Shown: positions 1 to 9,600 of the stretch, piece by piece
Position numbering within the stretch: the first letter of the stretch is position 1
How the letters are laid out: the number at the start of each line of letters is the position of its first letter
Origin: Bacteroidota bacterium
GTDB lineage: Bacteria; Bacteroidota; Bacteroidia; Bacteroidales; FEN-979
Assembly: GCA_026391755.1 (NCBI GenBank)
Contig: JAPLDN010000266.1
Span: forward strand, 1-23,688
Length of the DNA stretch: 23,688 nucleotides
Direction of reading: 5' to 3'
Notes under the pieces: model-generated
The model's database searches: none
Told to the model about the DNA's origin: nothing
What the model saw: the letters and a program-made list of their open reading frames with translations, nothing else
Translations under genes and position numbers: made by a program

Positions 1-1
1 A

Positions 2-463
2 CCACCGACTCCGACAATTGCACAAAACGGGCATGTTTTACATTCAGATGCACCTCAGGGGAACCAGTGGTATAGTCAGGCCGGCCTGATCACAGGTGCA
101 ACAAGTCAGACATATAATGTAACCCAGAACGGGGCATATTATGTTATTGTAAGCATTTCCAGTTGCAGCTCGGATTCTTCAAATATCATCAATGTCGATC
201 TTACAGGGACTGACCCTGCTGAGAGCATCAGCGATTTAAAAGCATACCCGAATCCGGTGACTTATGAGCTTACCATTGAAACAGGAAGTAGTAAAGAACC
301 AACAAGCTTTGAAATACTCAATACAATGGGCCAGGTTGTACTTAAAGGACTTTTATCGGGAACAAACAAGGTGCAAACGGGAAGTTTACCTGCCGGGGTT
401 TATGTAATAAAATTCGACAACAGGAATTCCACCGAGTTTAAAAAAATACTGAAAAAGCTATAG
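2..463 (+). CDS. C-terminal fragment of a T9SS-exported surface or secreted protein
   Basis: This open frame is read from the left edge and ends at the TAG at 461-463, so the start lies outside the window; it has no internal start requirement, and the ATG-like start at 257 is inside the gene. About 153 residues are visible. The first part (PTPTIAQNGHVLHSDAP, then NQWY) is the small Ig-like repeat that commonly precedes the sorting tail in Bacteroidota exported proteins. The last roughly 75 residues form a type A T9SS sorting domain: LKAYPNPV, then FEILNTMGQVV, then LPAGVYVIKF and a basic end (KKILKKL). By family knowledge this tail directs transport across the outer membrane and is cleaved. 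The catalytic or binding part of the protein is not in the window, so its function is unknown. Confidence 0.9.
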   Translation, partial: PPTPTIAQNGHVLHSDAPQGNQWYSQAGLITGATSQTYNVTQNGAYYVIVSISSCSSDSSNIINVDLTGTDPAESISDLKAYPNPVTYELTIETGSSKEPTSFEILNTMGQVVLKGLLSGTNKVQTGSLPAGVYVIKFDNRNSTEFKKILKKL

Positions 464-472
464 CCCTTTTTT
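452..472 (+). terminator. possible A/T-stem terminator overlapping the stop codon
   Basis: AAAAAG at 452-457 pairs with CTTTTT at 466-471 around an 8-base loop that contains the TAG stop of the T9SS protein, and the T run continues to 472. The stem is nearly all A:T, so it is weak and could be chance. Confidence 0.3.
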
Positions 473-481
473 GGAAGAAGT

Positions 482-496
482 TTTCATTTAATGAAA
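482..496. promoter_or_regulatory. 15-bp palindrome upstream of the OsmC gene
   Basis: TTTCATT and AATGAAA form a perfect 7-bp inverted repeat around a single T, 59 bases before the OsmC-type start codon. It could be a repressor or activator site for a stress gene. No TAnnTTTG box is visible in the 92-base gap, so the promoter position is unknown. A/T-rich palindromes also arise by chance. Confidence 0.25.
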
Positions 497-555
497 GTAA
501 TCACAATTAAAAATAAAATCACCTTAGCCTGAAATATTGCTTAAAACAAAAAAAT

Positions 556-990
556 ATGAAACGTAGATCAACCGCCATCTGGCGTGGAAACGGGATGGAG
601 GGCAGAGGAGTCCTTCAATCGACCAGCGGAGTGCTTAACAATACTCCCTATTCATTCAACACAAGGTTCAAAAACGAAGACGGTATAGCCGGGACCAACC
701 CCGAGGAATTGATTGCCGCCGCCCATGCCGGCTGCTATGCCATGGCATTGAGCTTTGCACTCACAGCTGCAGGTTATATCCCCACCGAACTGAAGGTGGA
801 TGCTGCAGTTAACATTGAATTCGTGGCCGATCACTTCGAAATAAACAATATCCAGCTTAATCTTACAGGCAATGTACCAGGAATCAGCGTGGATAAGTTT
901 CTTGAATTTGCGAATTCGGCAAAGATCAACTGCCCCGTTTCACAAGCCCTGAAAGCAGTGGAGATCACTCTTGATGCAAAGCTGACTTAA
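556..990 (+). CDS. OsmC/Ohr family organic-hydroperoxide peroxidase
   Basis: The 144-residue product has the full length of an OsmC protein. OsmC enzymes are cytoplasmic, thiol-dependent peroxidases that reduce organic hydroperoxides with two cysteines. Both are present: Cys60 in AAAHAGCYAMALS and Cys126 in INCPVSQAL. The conserved Arg/Glu that position the peroxidatic Cys are represented by Arg37 and Glu50/Glu51 (NPEEL). The N-terminus (STAIWRGNGMEGRG) and the central IPTELKV segment match the OsmC rather than the Ohr layout. The start ATG at 556 follows an A-rich leader with no clear Shine-Dalgarno site, which is usual in Bacteroidota. The last 26 bases overlap the end of the convergent activase gene. 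It is monocistronic as far as visible. Confidence 0.93.
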   Translation: MKRRSTAIWRGNGMEGRGVLQSTSGVLNNTPYSFNTRFKNEDGIAGTNPEELIAAAHAGCYAMALSFALTAAGYIPTELKVDAAVNIEFVADHFEINNIQLNLTGNVPGISVDKFLEFANSAKINCPVSQALKAVEITLDAKLT

Positions 991-3900
991 GGTACGAGAT
1001 AACAACATCATTCTTATTGCCGCTGGTGCCATCGTAAGTCAGTGTTACGACTGGTATTCCTGTAATTCTCCTGATTTCCCGGGCCATCGCTTCCGTTACC
1101 ATGGCAGGACAGCAAAAAGCCGGATTGGTTTGGACAAAAAGCGAGATTTCAGGGTAATTCTCGAGGATATAAAAGATCTTCAATATGTTTTCGTAAGATT
1201 CACCGGAATGTAAAGGGCTTATGTGGAATTTCACCAGGTTCTTTTCAAGTTGCAAGGGGTTTACGACGGGTTTGTTTCCCAGATATTTTTTGAACTGCTT
1301 ATAATACCTGTCTTCAAAAATCCTGATGGTTGAGATCATCACCCTGTAAAGACCGGTTTTGAAATAATCGCCACGTGCCATAGCACGGCGTATTTGATTT
1401 TCAATGTTTATTTTAACAAGGTCGGTATAGGGTGTTGTTATCACTTCGCCTCCATTCTCCTCAATATCACGGATCAGGTTCTGGTTCATGATATCGTTGT
1501 CCCTCACATAAAGATCACCAAAAATAGCAACAAGCGGTTTGTTCCCAGCTTTCCTCTCAATGCTGTCGAAAAGTGATATTGCTTCGGTTACAGCATCATC
1601 CATCGGACGCTTCCCGAGAAAGGCCTTTTCCAGGATATGGATACTTTTTTCGATAGCGTTATCAGTAGCTCCACTGATGGTTTCATAAGGTCTTATTTTG
1701 CATCCGAGCTTTCGGATCAGTCCGCCCAGCAGGTAAGCAAAATACGCATAGTAACTGGTACTGTATGCAATTTCAAGATGGGTTAATTCCCCGAAATAAA
1801 CTGATGCTTTTTCAAACCCATGACCATAAGCCTCAAGCAGGTTTTTTATATAAAAAGGATAAAGCCTGAGATTGCATGTGATGTAGCATTTGGTCATCCA
1901 GAGCATACTATGCTCAGGATGGAGGTTGTTCTGTTCAACATAATCTATAAATTCCTGGGCAACAATGTTCACGGGAAGGCATTGCCCGGTATTGTATGCC
2001 ATGCTCTTTTTAATGATCAATTCACTGGATTGCATCAGGCGGGCATCGATGCCACCCCGCCTTAAATTAGCAACGAGGAGAGGCGTTACGAGCTTATCCC
2101 AGTTAGGGAATAACAGGGTCTTGCCATTGATCCTTGTTTCAAGATGAGGCAATAAGGCCGGTGATTTCAGTTGAGGGATCTTCGGGTTCAAGGCTGCATG
2201 ATTCCTGAAAGACCTTATTGCAGCTTCTATCCTGGTTTCATACCCTACATTCGAATCATGTTCATCGATCTGGAGGATGAGGTAAGGTTTTTGATAGTCA
2301 TTAAGCAATTTCTTGAAATATTCTATGATAAATGCATCAGGTGCACATTTGAATGCAGTGATCAGTACAGGATAGATATTCCGGGTAGTGGCTGCTGTTG
2401 TTGCTGTTTCGAGGATCTTAGAAGCATAGTACCATGGAATTTTCTGAATTAATACTTCAGTTTCTTCGGCTTGCAATTCATCCGGATCAACCATGTCCTG
2501 GAAAAAGGCTTTAATCCCCATCCCGGCAAAAATATCCGGGATGCCTTTATTCATCCATTTTGAAAGTACAACATAGGGCCTTCCCAATAAAATAACCGAA
2601 ATACCGTCTTCTGGCTGGAATTCAGTTTTAAAGAGGGCCCCCAATTTTTTCTTTCGTTCGTGTGAAAACAGCAAAGCCTCTTCGTATGCCGTTTTGACTT
2701 TAGCAGAATTTATAACTGATCCAAGGATAGGTTGGAGACATTGAGTAAGCTGTTTGATTATATGCCGGTTCCCTTTCGAGAAATTCAGTACAGGAGAGAC
2801 CATTTTGCCGGAGATCCGCTTGTCTTTCATTGTATAGACCAGGGAAGCCGAATACTGGGTATAATAGCAATAAAAGCTTTCGGAATACCCTGCTTTTTCC
2901 CTTGTTTCAAGGGAAATCGGAAGGAAAATAAAATCTGCTTTATCGGCCAGCCAGGCCACATGCCCATGCACAGAATCAATTGGGGCACAAAACTCTGCTC
3001 CGGAGATCCGTTTACCTGCTTTTACAGGATCGGGATAATTCTCACTGGTAATGGTGCGAAGGGATAGATTTCCAAAAAATCGTTTCCAGAGGATTAATTC
3101 CTCAAACAGATGCAGTGAAGCCGGCAATCCGATTATGATTTCGTAGCTGAAAGTTTTAGGCTGAGCTGCGTGAAATATTTTTGCCCTTTGTTCAAGTAGG
3201 TTAAAAACTTTGGAATCAAGGATGACATGTTTTTTAGTTGCATAATCCCTGCCGCAGAGAAACCCGTAGGCTTCCTCTTCCCCATTTATATTAGCCAGGC
3301 TGATGTGACAATTGTTTGCGCAAATGGTGCACCTCTCAGAATGAATTTCAAGCGTTTCCTTAAAGAAACCAAGGCCTCTGAAAGTTGAATGAAGCTTGTT
3401 CTCTTCCCCGAGCAGGAGAGCTACCCCTAATGCACCGGTAAGATGGCAATAAGGTGAAACAAATATTTTTTTCCTGAGCCTTTGTTCAAATGCTGCAACC
3501 AGCGATTTGTTTTTTGCCGTTGCTCCCTGAAAACAGATCTGATCTCCAACGGATCCTTCAATGGCAACTTTTTTCAGGTAATTTTCAGTAACTGAATGAA
3601 GGATCGTAGCCAGGATCTCATCCACCGTATACCCATTATTCAGAAGCTGATTCGTATCACGTTCCATAAAAACGGTACAACGGTCACTCGCCAGGGGAGC
3701 TGAAACCCCCTCTGTCCGCTTGGAATAATCATTCAGCTTGCAACCTAACTTACCTGCCTGTTCCTCCAGGAAGCTGCCTGTACCGGCTGCACAAACAGCA
3801 TTCATCTGCGAAAAAGTAACAATTCCTTCATGCATCAGTGTAAACTTGGAATCCTGTCCGCCGATCTCAATAATTGTATCCGTTTTGGGATTCAGTTCCC

Positions 3901-5206
3901 AGGCCGCCCTTGCATGTGCTGTAATTTCATCGACAACCATGTCGGCACGGATGATCTTTCCAATGAACTTCCTTCCTGACCCGGTAGTCCCAACACCATT
4001 GAAATTTATGTTGAACCCCAGTCTTTTTATCATTTCATCAATAGCTTCAAAAATGGATTGGACGGCTTCTGCCGGTTTGCCTGCAGTATAGATATAAAAA
4101 CCGGCAACCGGCTTGCGGTCTGTGCCTGTAATCATCGCTTTTGTGCTTGTTGACCCGATATCGATTCCCAGGAAGGATTCAAATTTCTTTCCTTTTGGCA
4201 AGGAAGCATAAAGATCAACCTGGACATCCGCAGGGTGGGAAGAAACAACAGGTTTAAAACTCCATGAATTTTCACCTTTGAAATCGGGGTATCCTGAAAG
4301 CCTTAAAGCAAGTGGGGGAAAGAAATATGTTTTGCCAGTCATATCAGGAAGCAAAACCTCATCCAGTGAAGCGATCTGTTTCGCAGCAGGAATATTTTTT
4401 TCGTGAAGCCATAAATGACAAGCGCCGAAGGCACCTGAACTATGAGAGTATTCATGCATTAAAAACCTGGTGTTTAGAAGATCTTCCAGGTGCCTTATCA
4501 CTGCGGCATTTTTAGAGACTCCACCAGCAAAAAACACAGGAGAAACTGGTCCTTCCTGGTTGAATAATGTATCCACGATGTTTATAGCAAGACCCTTGCA
4601 CAGGCTGTCGCAGATGGCTTCAAGGGAATAGCCCCTCTGCTGGGCATGGATGAGATCTGTTTTAGCAAATACCGAGCAACGGGATGCAATATCGGGAATG
4701 GGACCCTTGTTTCTTAATGCGATTTCACAAAGTTCTTCAACGCCAGAGAGGTTAAGCCTGAAAGCCTGCTGATCGAGAAAACTTCCCGTTCCGGCCGCAC
4801 AGGAGGAGTTTGACCTGGCTGATTCAAAGTTTCCTTTTTCATCAAATTTGATCAGCATGAATTTCTCAGCTCCTACCAGCAAAACTGACCTTGCCTGGCT
4901 GGATAGCAGTTTTGTGGCTTTTATAAGGGCAAGCTGGGGATTGTACTGATTAACCAAAGCAGGGTCAAAACACGGAGAGGCACAAACAGCAATTCCGCGA
5001 AGACTTGCCATGTCAAGTTGCTGAGTGGCTGACCTGAGACATTCCCGTATCTGTCCTTTGTGAAAAAGGTAAAGGGTTTTCAGGATCTTACCCGACAGAT
5101 CCATCTCGACAAAAGAAATACTAACCGAACCGATATCTATTCCGAGCAGGGTCTCAAAGTGGAGATGCCCGGTTTTTGCCCGCATGGACATGTTCATTTG
5201 AAACAT
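965..5206 (-). CDS. Giant 2-hydroxyacyl-CoA dehydratase-type activase (two ATPase domains, DUF2229-like and HgdB-like regions)
   Basis: The 1413-residue protein carries two consecutive BadF/BadG/BcrA/BcrD-type ATPase modules. Each has a DIGS phosphate loop (residues 24-27 and 349-352), a CAAGTGSF motif (Cys136, Cys472) and a second cysteine (RCSVF Cys177; RCTVF Cys510). In HgdC-type activases such cysteines hold the dimer-bridging [4Fe-4S] cluster; here each chain has two sets. A further cysteine group follows (Cys626, 629, 633, 651), then a DUF2229-like region (about 690-900) and a C-terminal HgdB-like region with TNPAFCCPAM. In this family ATP hydrolysis drives low-potential electrons to a radical acyl-CoA dehydratase or related reductase. 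No separate dehydratase subunits are encoded nearby, so the partner is unknown. The start is uncertain: Met1, 4, 6 and 8 are all possible, and the promoter at 5221-5252 lies so close that a later Met is plausible. Confidence 0.9.
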   Translation of the reverse strand: MFQMNMSMRAKTGHLHFETLLGIDIGSVSISFVEMDLSGKILKTLYLFHKGQIRECLRSATQQLDMASLRGIAVCASPCFDPALVNQYNPQLALIKATKLLSSQARSVLLVGAEKFMLIKFDEKGNFESARSNSSCAAGTGSFLDQQAFRLNLSGVEELCEIALRNKGPIPDIASRCSVFAKTDLIHAQQRGYSLEAICDSLCKGLAINIVDTLFNQEGPVSPVFFAGGVSKNAAVIRHLEDLLNTRFLMHEYSHSSGAFGACHLWLHEKNIPAAKQIASLDEVLLPDMTGKTYFFPPLALRLSGYPDFKGENSWSFKPVVSSHPADVQVDLYASLPKGKKFESFLGIDIGSTSTKAMITGTDRKPVAGFYIYTAGKPAEAVQSIFEAIDEMIKRLGFNINFNGVGTTGSGRKFIGKIIRADMVVDEITAHARAAWELNPKTDTIIEIGGQDSKFTLMHEGIVTFSQMNAVCAAGTGSFLEEQAGKLGCKLNDYSKRTEGVSAPLASDRCTVFMERDTNQLLNNGYTVDEILATILHSVTENYLKKVAIEGSVGDQICFQGATAKNKSLVAAFEQRLRKKIFVSPYCHLTGALGVALLLGEENKLHSTFRGLGFFKETLEIHSERCTICANNCHISLANINGEEEAYGFLCGRDYATKKHVILDSKVFNLLEQRAKIFHAAQPKTFSYEIIIGLPASLHLFEELILWKRFFGNLSLRTITSENYPDPVKAGKRISGAEFCAPIDSVHGHVAWLADKADFIFLPISLETREKAGYSESFYCYYTQYSASLVYTMKDKRISGKMVSPVLNFSKGNRHIIKQLTQCLQPILGSVINSAKVKTAYEEALLFSHERKKKLGALFKTEFQPEDGISVILLGRPYVVLSKWMNKGIPDIFAGMGIKAFFQDMVDPDELQAEETEVLIQKIPWYYASKILETATTAATTRNIYPVLITAFKCAPDAFIIEYFKKLLNDYQKPYLILQIDEHDSNVGYETRIEAAIRSFRNHAALNPKIPQLKSPALLPHLETRINGKTLLFPNWDKLVTPLLVANLRRGGIDARLMQSSELIIKKSMAYNTGQCLPVNIVAQEFIDYVEQNNLHPEHSMLWMTKCYITCNLRLYPFYIKNLLEAYGHGFEKASVYFGELTHLEIAYSTSYYAYFAYLLGGLIRKLGCKIRPYETISGATDNAIEKSIHILEKAFLGKRPMDDAVTEAISLFDSIERKAGNKPLVAIFGDLYVRDNDIMNQNLIRDIEENGGEVITTPYTDLVKINIENQIRRAMARGDYFKTGLYRVMISTIRIFEDRYYKQFKKYLGNKPVVNPLQLEKNLVKFHISPLHSGESYENILKIFYILENYPEISLFVQTNPAFCCPAMVTEAMAREIRRITGIPVVTLTYDGTSGNKNDVVISYLKSALHQE

Positions 5207-5220
5207 TAAGGGGGTCGGTC

Positions 5221-5252
5221 CAAAGGTAACCTAAAGAGACGCTGAATGCAAA
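5221..5252 (-). promoter_or_regulatory. Bacteroidota-type sigma-70 promoter for the activase gene
   Basis: Read on the minus strand, TTTG (5252-5249) is followed after 20 bases by TACCTTTG (5228-5221). This matches the TTTG-N19-21-TAnnTTTG pattern known for Bacteroides promoters and is the best two-box promoter in the window. Transcription should begin a few bases downstream, about 5214. That leaves a leader of under 10 bases to the ATG at 5206, or about 20-30 bases to the later in-frame ATGs. Confidence 0.65.
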
Positions 5253-5283
5253 AAAAATAACCTCTCCCAAAATCCCTGCAAAT

Positions 5284-6114
5284 TTATTTCCTGAACAGCC
5301 GTTTTAAAAATTCTTCCATGTCCTTCCACGAATCATGATCCGCTGTTGCATTATATTCAATAGGAAGATTGAATTTTTTCCCCAGCATAGTCGCATCCGG
5401 GTTGCTAAAGGCATGCGTCGCATTTGGATATACTTTAAAGGTATAATCAGCACCAATGGAATCCATCTGATGCCTGAATGCATCAACATCATGCTGTGAA
5501 ACAGACTGGTCACTTCCTCCTTGGCATACAAGTATTTTGGCTTTCAAAAAGGATTTGATGACCGGTGCGCCTCCGAGACCTCCATGGAAACTTACGACAC
5601 CCTTAAGGACGGCACCCAGCTTTGCTGAGTTTAGCACTACCGACCCTCCAAAACAATACCCTATTGCTGCTATATTACCGGGGTCAGCCAGAGGGAATTC
5701 TTTAATTTTATTAATTGCGGCGTCAAGCCGGCTTTTTGACAATTGCGGATTATTGTAGAAAGGCCTGGTACATTCCTGTGCTTCCTTTGGATCAGCCGCA
5801 ATTCTCCCGTTGCCAAACATGTCGACAGCCATGGCAAAGTAGCCAAGTTCTGCCAGTTTTCTTGTCCGCATTTTTGCATAATCGTTCAGCCCCCACCATT
5901 CGTGAACAACGAGAACAACCGGCCGTTTCCCTTTAATGTTTTCATCCCAGGCAATAAACCCGGTACAAGTAATTCCATCGGTTTTGTATGTGACGGTTTC
6001 TTCTTTAATGGCGGAAGCTTTAGTTTTTGAATACGCTGTTGAGTTTATGGTAAGCATAATGATAAGGATCTGGAGAATTCTTAAAACGGGGACTTGATGT
6101 ATTTTCTTTTTCAT
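5284..6114 (-). CDS. Secreted dienelactone hydrolase family alpha/beta hydrolase
   Basis: The 276-residue product has an N-terminal hydrophobic signal sequence (about residues 8-29, after MKKKIHQ), so it is probably periplasmic. The rest is a dienelactone hydrolase fold: HEWWGLND at 71-78, the nucleophile elbow GYCFGG with Cys154, the acid Asp202 in GGSDQSVS and His234 in NATHAFSNPDA. The Cys-Asp-His triad is therefore complete. Classical dienelactone hydrolases are cytoplasmic and act on chlorocatechol breakdown products. Exported relatives in Bacteroidota have no agreed substrate and may be esterases or thioesterases. No aromatic-pathway genes are nearby, so a catabolic role is not supported. 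No TAnnTTTG box is seen in the 110-base gap upstream. Confidence 0.88.
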   Translation of the reverse strand: MKKKIHQVPVLRILQILIIMLTINSTAYSKTKASAIKEETVTYKTDGITCTGFIAWDENIKGKRPVVLVVHEWWGLNDYAKMRTRKLAELGYFAMAVDMFGNGRIAADPKEAQECTRPFYNNPQLSKSRLDAAINKIKEFPLADPGNIAAIGYCFGGSVVLNSAKLGAVLKGVVSFHGGLGGAPVIKSFLKAKILVCQGGSDQSVSQHDVDAFRHQMDSIGADYTFKVYPNATHAFSNPDATMLGKKFNLPIEYNATADHDSWKDMEEFLKRLFRK

Positions 6115-6224
6115 GACAGTTCATATTTTAAATTTAAACGTTTATCAGCATCGCAAAGCGCTCTGAAGAATGTTACTTCGGGGGTGGAAGACCGGGCCAA
6201 GCAACAGGTCGTTTTTCCCTTCAA

Positions 6225-6611
6225 TCACACATGACGCAGTGCTACCAGCAATGCGCCTGTAATATATGCGGCAATCCACCATATATAAGCCAAGCGGGAA
6301 TACAGGTGGATGGAGCGGGAAACAATAGTCCCCCGGGGATTGAAGCGGTAAAATCTCAGGATAATCACCGAGTCGACAAACATCCCCAGCAAGGATGAAT
6401 AACCGAGTATTCCATGCAGTGTAAAGAATCCCCGGCTTGAGCCCAGTATCATAAAGGTAGTGGCAATGATGTCAAATACAACGCCTGCAGTCAGGAATGA
6501 GAGCACTATCCCGGAGACCAGCCTTTTCCTCTGCTCTGTGATTATTGAAATGGAATAACAGATCAGGGCGATCTGAACTATAATAATACCGAAGAGAGAG
6601 AATTTATTCAT
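6225..6611 (-). CDS. Four-helix inner-membrane protein, HsmA-like (function unknown)
   Basis: The 128-residue product is almost entirely hydrophobic, with four predicted membrane helices at about residues 4-24, 30-56, 64-87 and 104-126 and short polar loops (EQRKR, RFNPRGTIVSRSIH). A histidine in the third helix region (TLHGILGYSS) and one before the fourth helix (IHLYSRLAYIWW) are notable. Length and topology resemble a small family of four-helix proteins named HsmA-like (TIGR03987), but this is a resemblance by eye. It begins 44 bases after the GH31 gene ends and has its own TAnnTTTG box in that gap, so it is probably not strictly part of the glycosidase operon. Confidence 0.7.
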   Translation of the reverse strand: MNKFSLFGIIIVQIALICYSISIITEQRKRLVSGIVLSFLTAGVVFDIIATTFMILGSSRGFFTLHGILGYSSLLGMFVDSVIILRFYRFNPRGTIVSRSIHLYSRLAYIWWIAAYITGALLVALRHV

Positions 6612-6634
6612 GACCTTCAGATGATTAAGAAAGA

Positions 6635-6642
6635 CAAAGGTA
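6635..6642 (-). promoter_or_regulatory. -7 box (TACCTTTG) upstream of the HsmA-like gene
   Basis: TACCTTTG on the minus strand matches TAnnTTTG exactly and lies 24 bases from the start codon, giving a short leader. No TTTG is seen at the expected -33 distance. The upstream part would lie inside the 3' end of the GH31 gene. Confidence 0.4.
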
Positions 6643-6655
6643 AGGGATTTCGTAT

Positions 6656-9600
6656 TCAGTACTTCAGGCCAATCTTCAGATCACCGTCGGTAGTCATTAC
6701 AGGTGTTTTAATGAAGATCACCCCGTTTTTCTCATATTCACTGAAGTACCAGCCCTTTGGAGTTTTATTGTAATTTTCGGCGGATTTGCATTTTCGGATT
6801 TTAATGCCCGGGATCAACACCTGTTTCGGAACAACAGAACTGTGAACCTCGATTACATAAGCCCTGGACTGCAGTTTCCCTTTGTAATCCCCTTTTGCAG
6901 GGCCAACATTAATTTCGGTGACCCTGTTTGAAGCATCGCATGAGGCTGAGAGATGGGTAAGCGTAAACTTTCCTTCCCTGTATTCACGGTTGGAGCCTTC
7001 ATCCTCAAACATCGTGAACTCAGCTCCCGGTCCGGGATAGACATCGAGCGTAAGAGTATCTGCAGGACGTTCATTGTCGTAATTCATTTGCTGGTACATG
7101 GGAATTATTGAGCCCGCCCTCACGAAAACTGGTAATTTCTCCAGAGGGGCCGGATAAGCGCTTAACCAGGTTTTTCCTTCATAAACTTTCCCATCCCAGT
7201 AATCGAACCATTTGCCCCCGGGCAGGTAAATGCTGTCGCGTTTTTCTTCATCACGATAAACCGGGGCTACAAGGAAATTTTTTCCCAGCAGGAACTGGTA
7301 GCGGGTGGCTGTTCCCGGAGCTACCGGGTCATCGGGATACTCAAGGACCAGCGCACGCACAGCAGGGACGCCTGTTTCACTGGCCTCATGGCAGAGGCTG
7401 TACATATAGGGTGTAAGCCGAAGTTTCAATCGCAGGTATTTGCGGTTGATAGAGGTAAAGGGTTCGCCATAAATATAAGGCTGCTTATCTTTCGGAGCCC
7501 AGCCCGACATGGACATGAACACCGGGGTAAAACATTTCCACTGCAGGTCGCGGGTGAAGGTTTTGTCGCTTCCTGCAAAGATACCGTCGACGTCGCCGGT
7601 AGCGCAGTTCAGAGCCGAAAGCCCCGAGCCGGTAACAGTCGGGATATGCCAGCGGATATAATCCCAGCTTCCTTTCTGGTCACCGGTCCATACAACCGCA
7701 TTACGCTGGGTGCCTGCCCAGCCGCATACCGACCATACAAAACCGCGGGCATCGCTGTTGTTCTCAATCCCTTGGTATGCTGCCCGGCATCCGTCTATGG
7801 CAAATTTATACCCTTCGCCTACCCAGGCCACATCCAGTTTACATAAGCGGCTGCCATACTGACCCACTTCCCGGGCGATCTTTTCAACCCCGTTCTCGGT
7901 CCAGAGGCCGGTATGAAATCCTCTTTTACGCAATTCGACAATTACCGAATCCAGTTTGGTATAGCCGCAGCCATAGCCGTCGTTGGGGAGTATCCAGCCG
8001 CGCGGCATGTCGTTGGCAATATACTGGTCGGCAATCAGTGAAATAACATCAGGTGTCGTCCCATTGTGGCCGCTGGTGTTGTGGCCTTTCCCGGCCCCCC
8101 GGTTATAGCAGTTCGCATCGCCCATGCCCAGCGCCCAGCGCGGTGGAAGAAACGGCTTGCCGGAAATATCGGTATAGGCGTTAAGGATCTCCTTCAGTGA
8201 TCCGCCGGCAAAATAATAACAATCAAAGCGGGCTTCGGTATGCGACAGTTTAACAGTGTCTTTAAACGCATATTCCCCGGGTGCATATGTATTTCGTAAC
8301 GCCCCGTAGCCGTTTGTACTCATGTAAAAAGGAGCAGGATTGGGAGCACCCCCTTCCTCCCAGTTCCAGTCGATGCGCAGCAAAATTGTTTTGTCCCTGT
8401 GAGAAAACCTGCCGTTCTGCATTCCGCCACCATAAAAATATTCGTTTTTACCCCGGCCCAGGTATTGTACTGTTTCCTTTCCATAGGTCAGCCCGCTGGT
8501 TTCTTCCCAAACGAGCGTCTTGTTATCGGGTTTATACATTGCGAATCGCAGGGGCTTGGTGTAGGCACGAAGAGCAACTGCGGATGAGGTCATCAGGAAA
8601 TACCCTTCTTTTTCCAAAAATTGCACTTTAACATTTCCAGAAGGCTGATGGATCACAATATCGTCCCCTGCTGGGTTTGTAAAAATGCCGTCGTAAGCCA
8701 TCCGTATCCTGAAGATATCATCCCTGTAAAATTCGACCTGCACACGGGCATGATTGCATTCGAAAGTGAAAGTCTCTCCTGACCAGGTGAACCCTGTAAC
8801 TGTTCCCAACTGGTATGCCCGGGAATACAATTCCATGGACAGGGTATCATTTTCCTTTCGTTCATCTTCTGGAAGGGAGGTGTAAAATTTTATCCTGTGA
8901 ATGCCGTAATCAGTAAGGTCGGCAGGAGGAAATGCAACCACAACCGTATCGATGATACCCAGGACATGTTTATCATTGAATGGCACATTGACCTTTACCG
9001 GTTCCCTGCTATCGATCTTAAGCCAGCAGTCAAAGGGTTTTTTAATGGAGGTTGAACCCAGGTTTACAACTTTAAACCTGAACTCATCAGCGGTTGAAAA
9101 CGAATTGCCGGTTTGTTTATGGGAAGCAAGTGACGAAGCCAGCAAGTCGGCCGGCAGGGCTTCGGCAAGCTGGATGTCATCGACCAGCCAGTACCACTCG
9201 TAACTCCCTTTCCAGTAAAACCTCCGGTATACGGTCTTCTGCTGAGCAGCGGTCTGGGTGATGTTCAGTTCCACCTGCATGGGATTGGGGCAATCCGCTT
9301 CAGATCCAATCCCCTGTCGCACTTCATATTCCTTCCAGTCGGCGCCATTGTTTGATATACCCACAAATAAACCTCCATCGGCCCTTACCTTACCCCAGTC
9401 GTTCCACATGAAATTTTGCATGAACGTGAGCACCACCGAGGTTTTTCCTGAACAATCGATGGCTGAAGTCTGAAAATACGCATCCGGCCAGATGCCTTTC
9501 TTTTCCCACTTGCGATATAGCTTGTCGACCCTTACTGCAGGCGCAAACTGCATATGAAAGCCCCCGCTTTTTGAGGCAATGGGCGGAGCCTGCTGATCAC

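Noticed and set aside
1394..4515. Several plus-strand open frames of 60-117 codons opposite the activase gene
   Set aside because: They lie fully inside a long, motif-confirmed minus-strand gene, have no recognisable domains, and their composition is that of antisense shadows.
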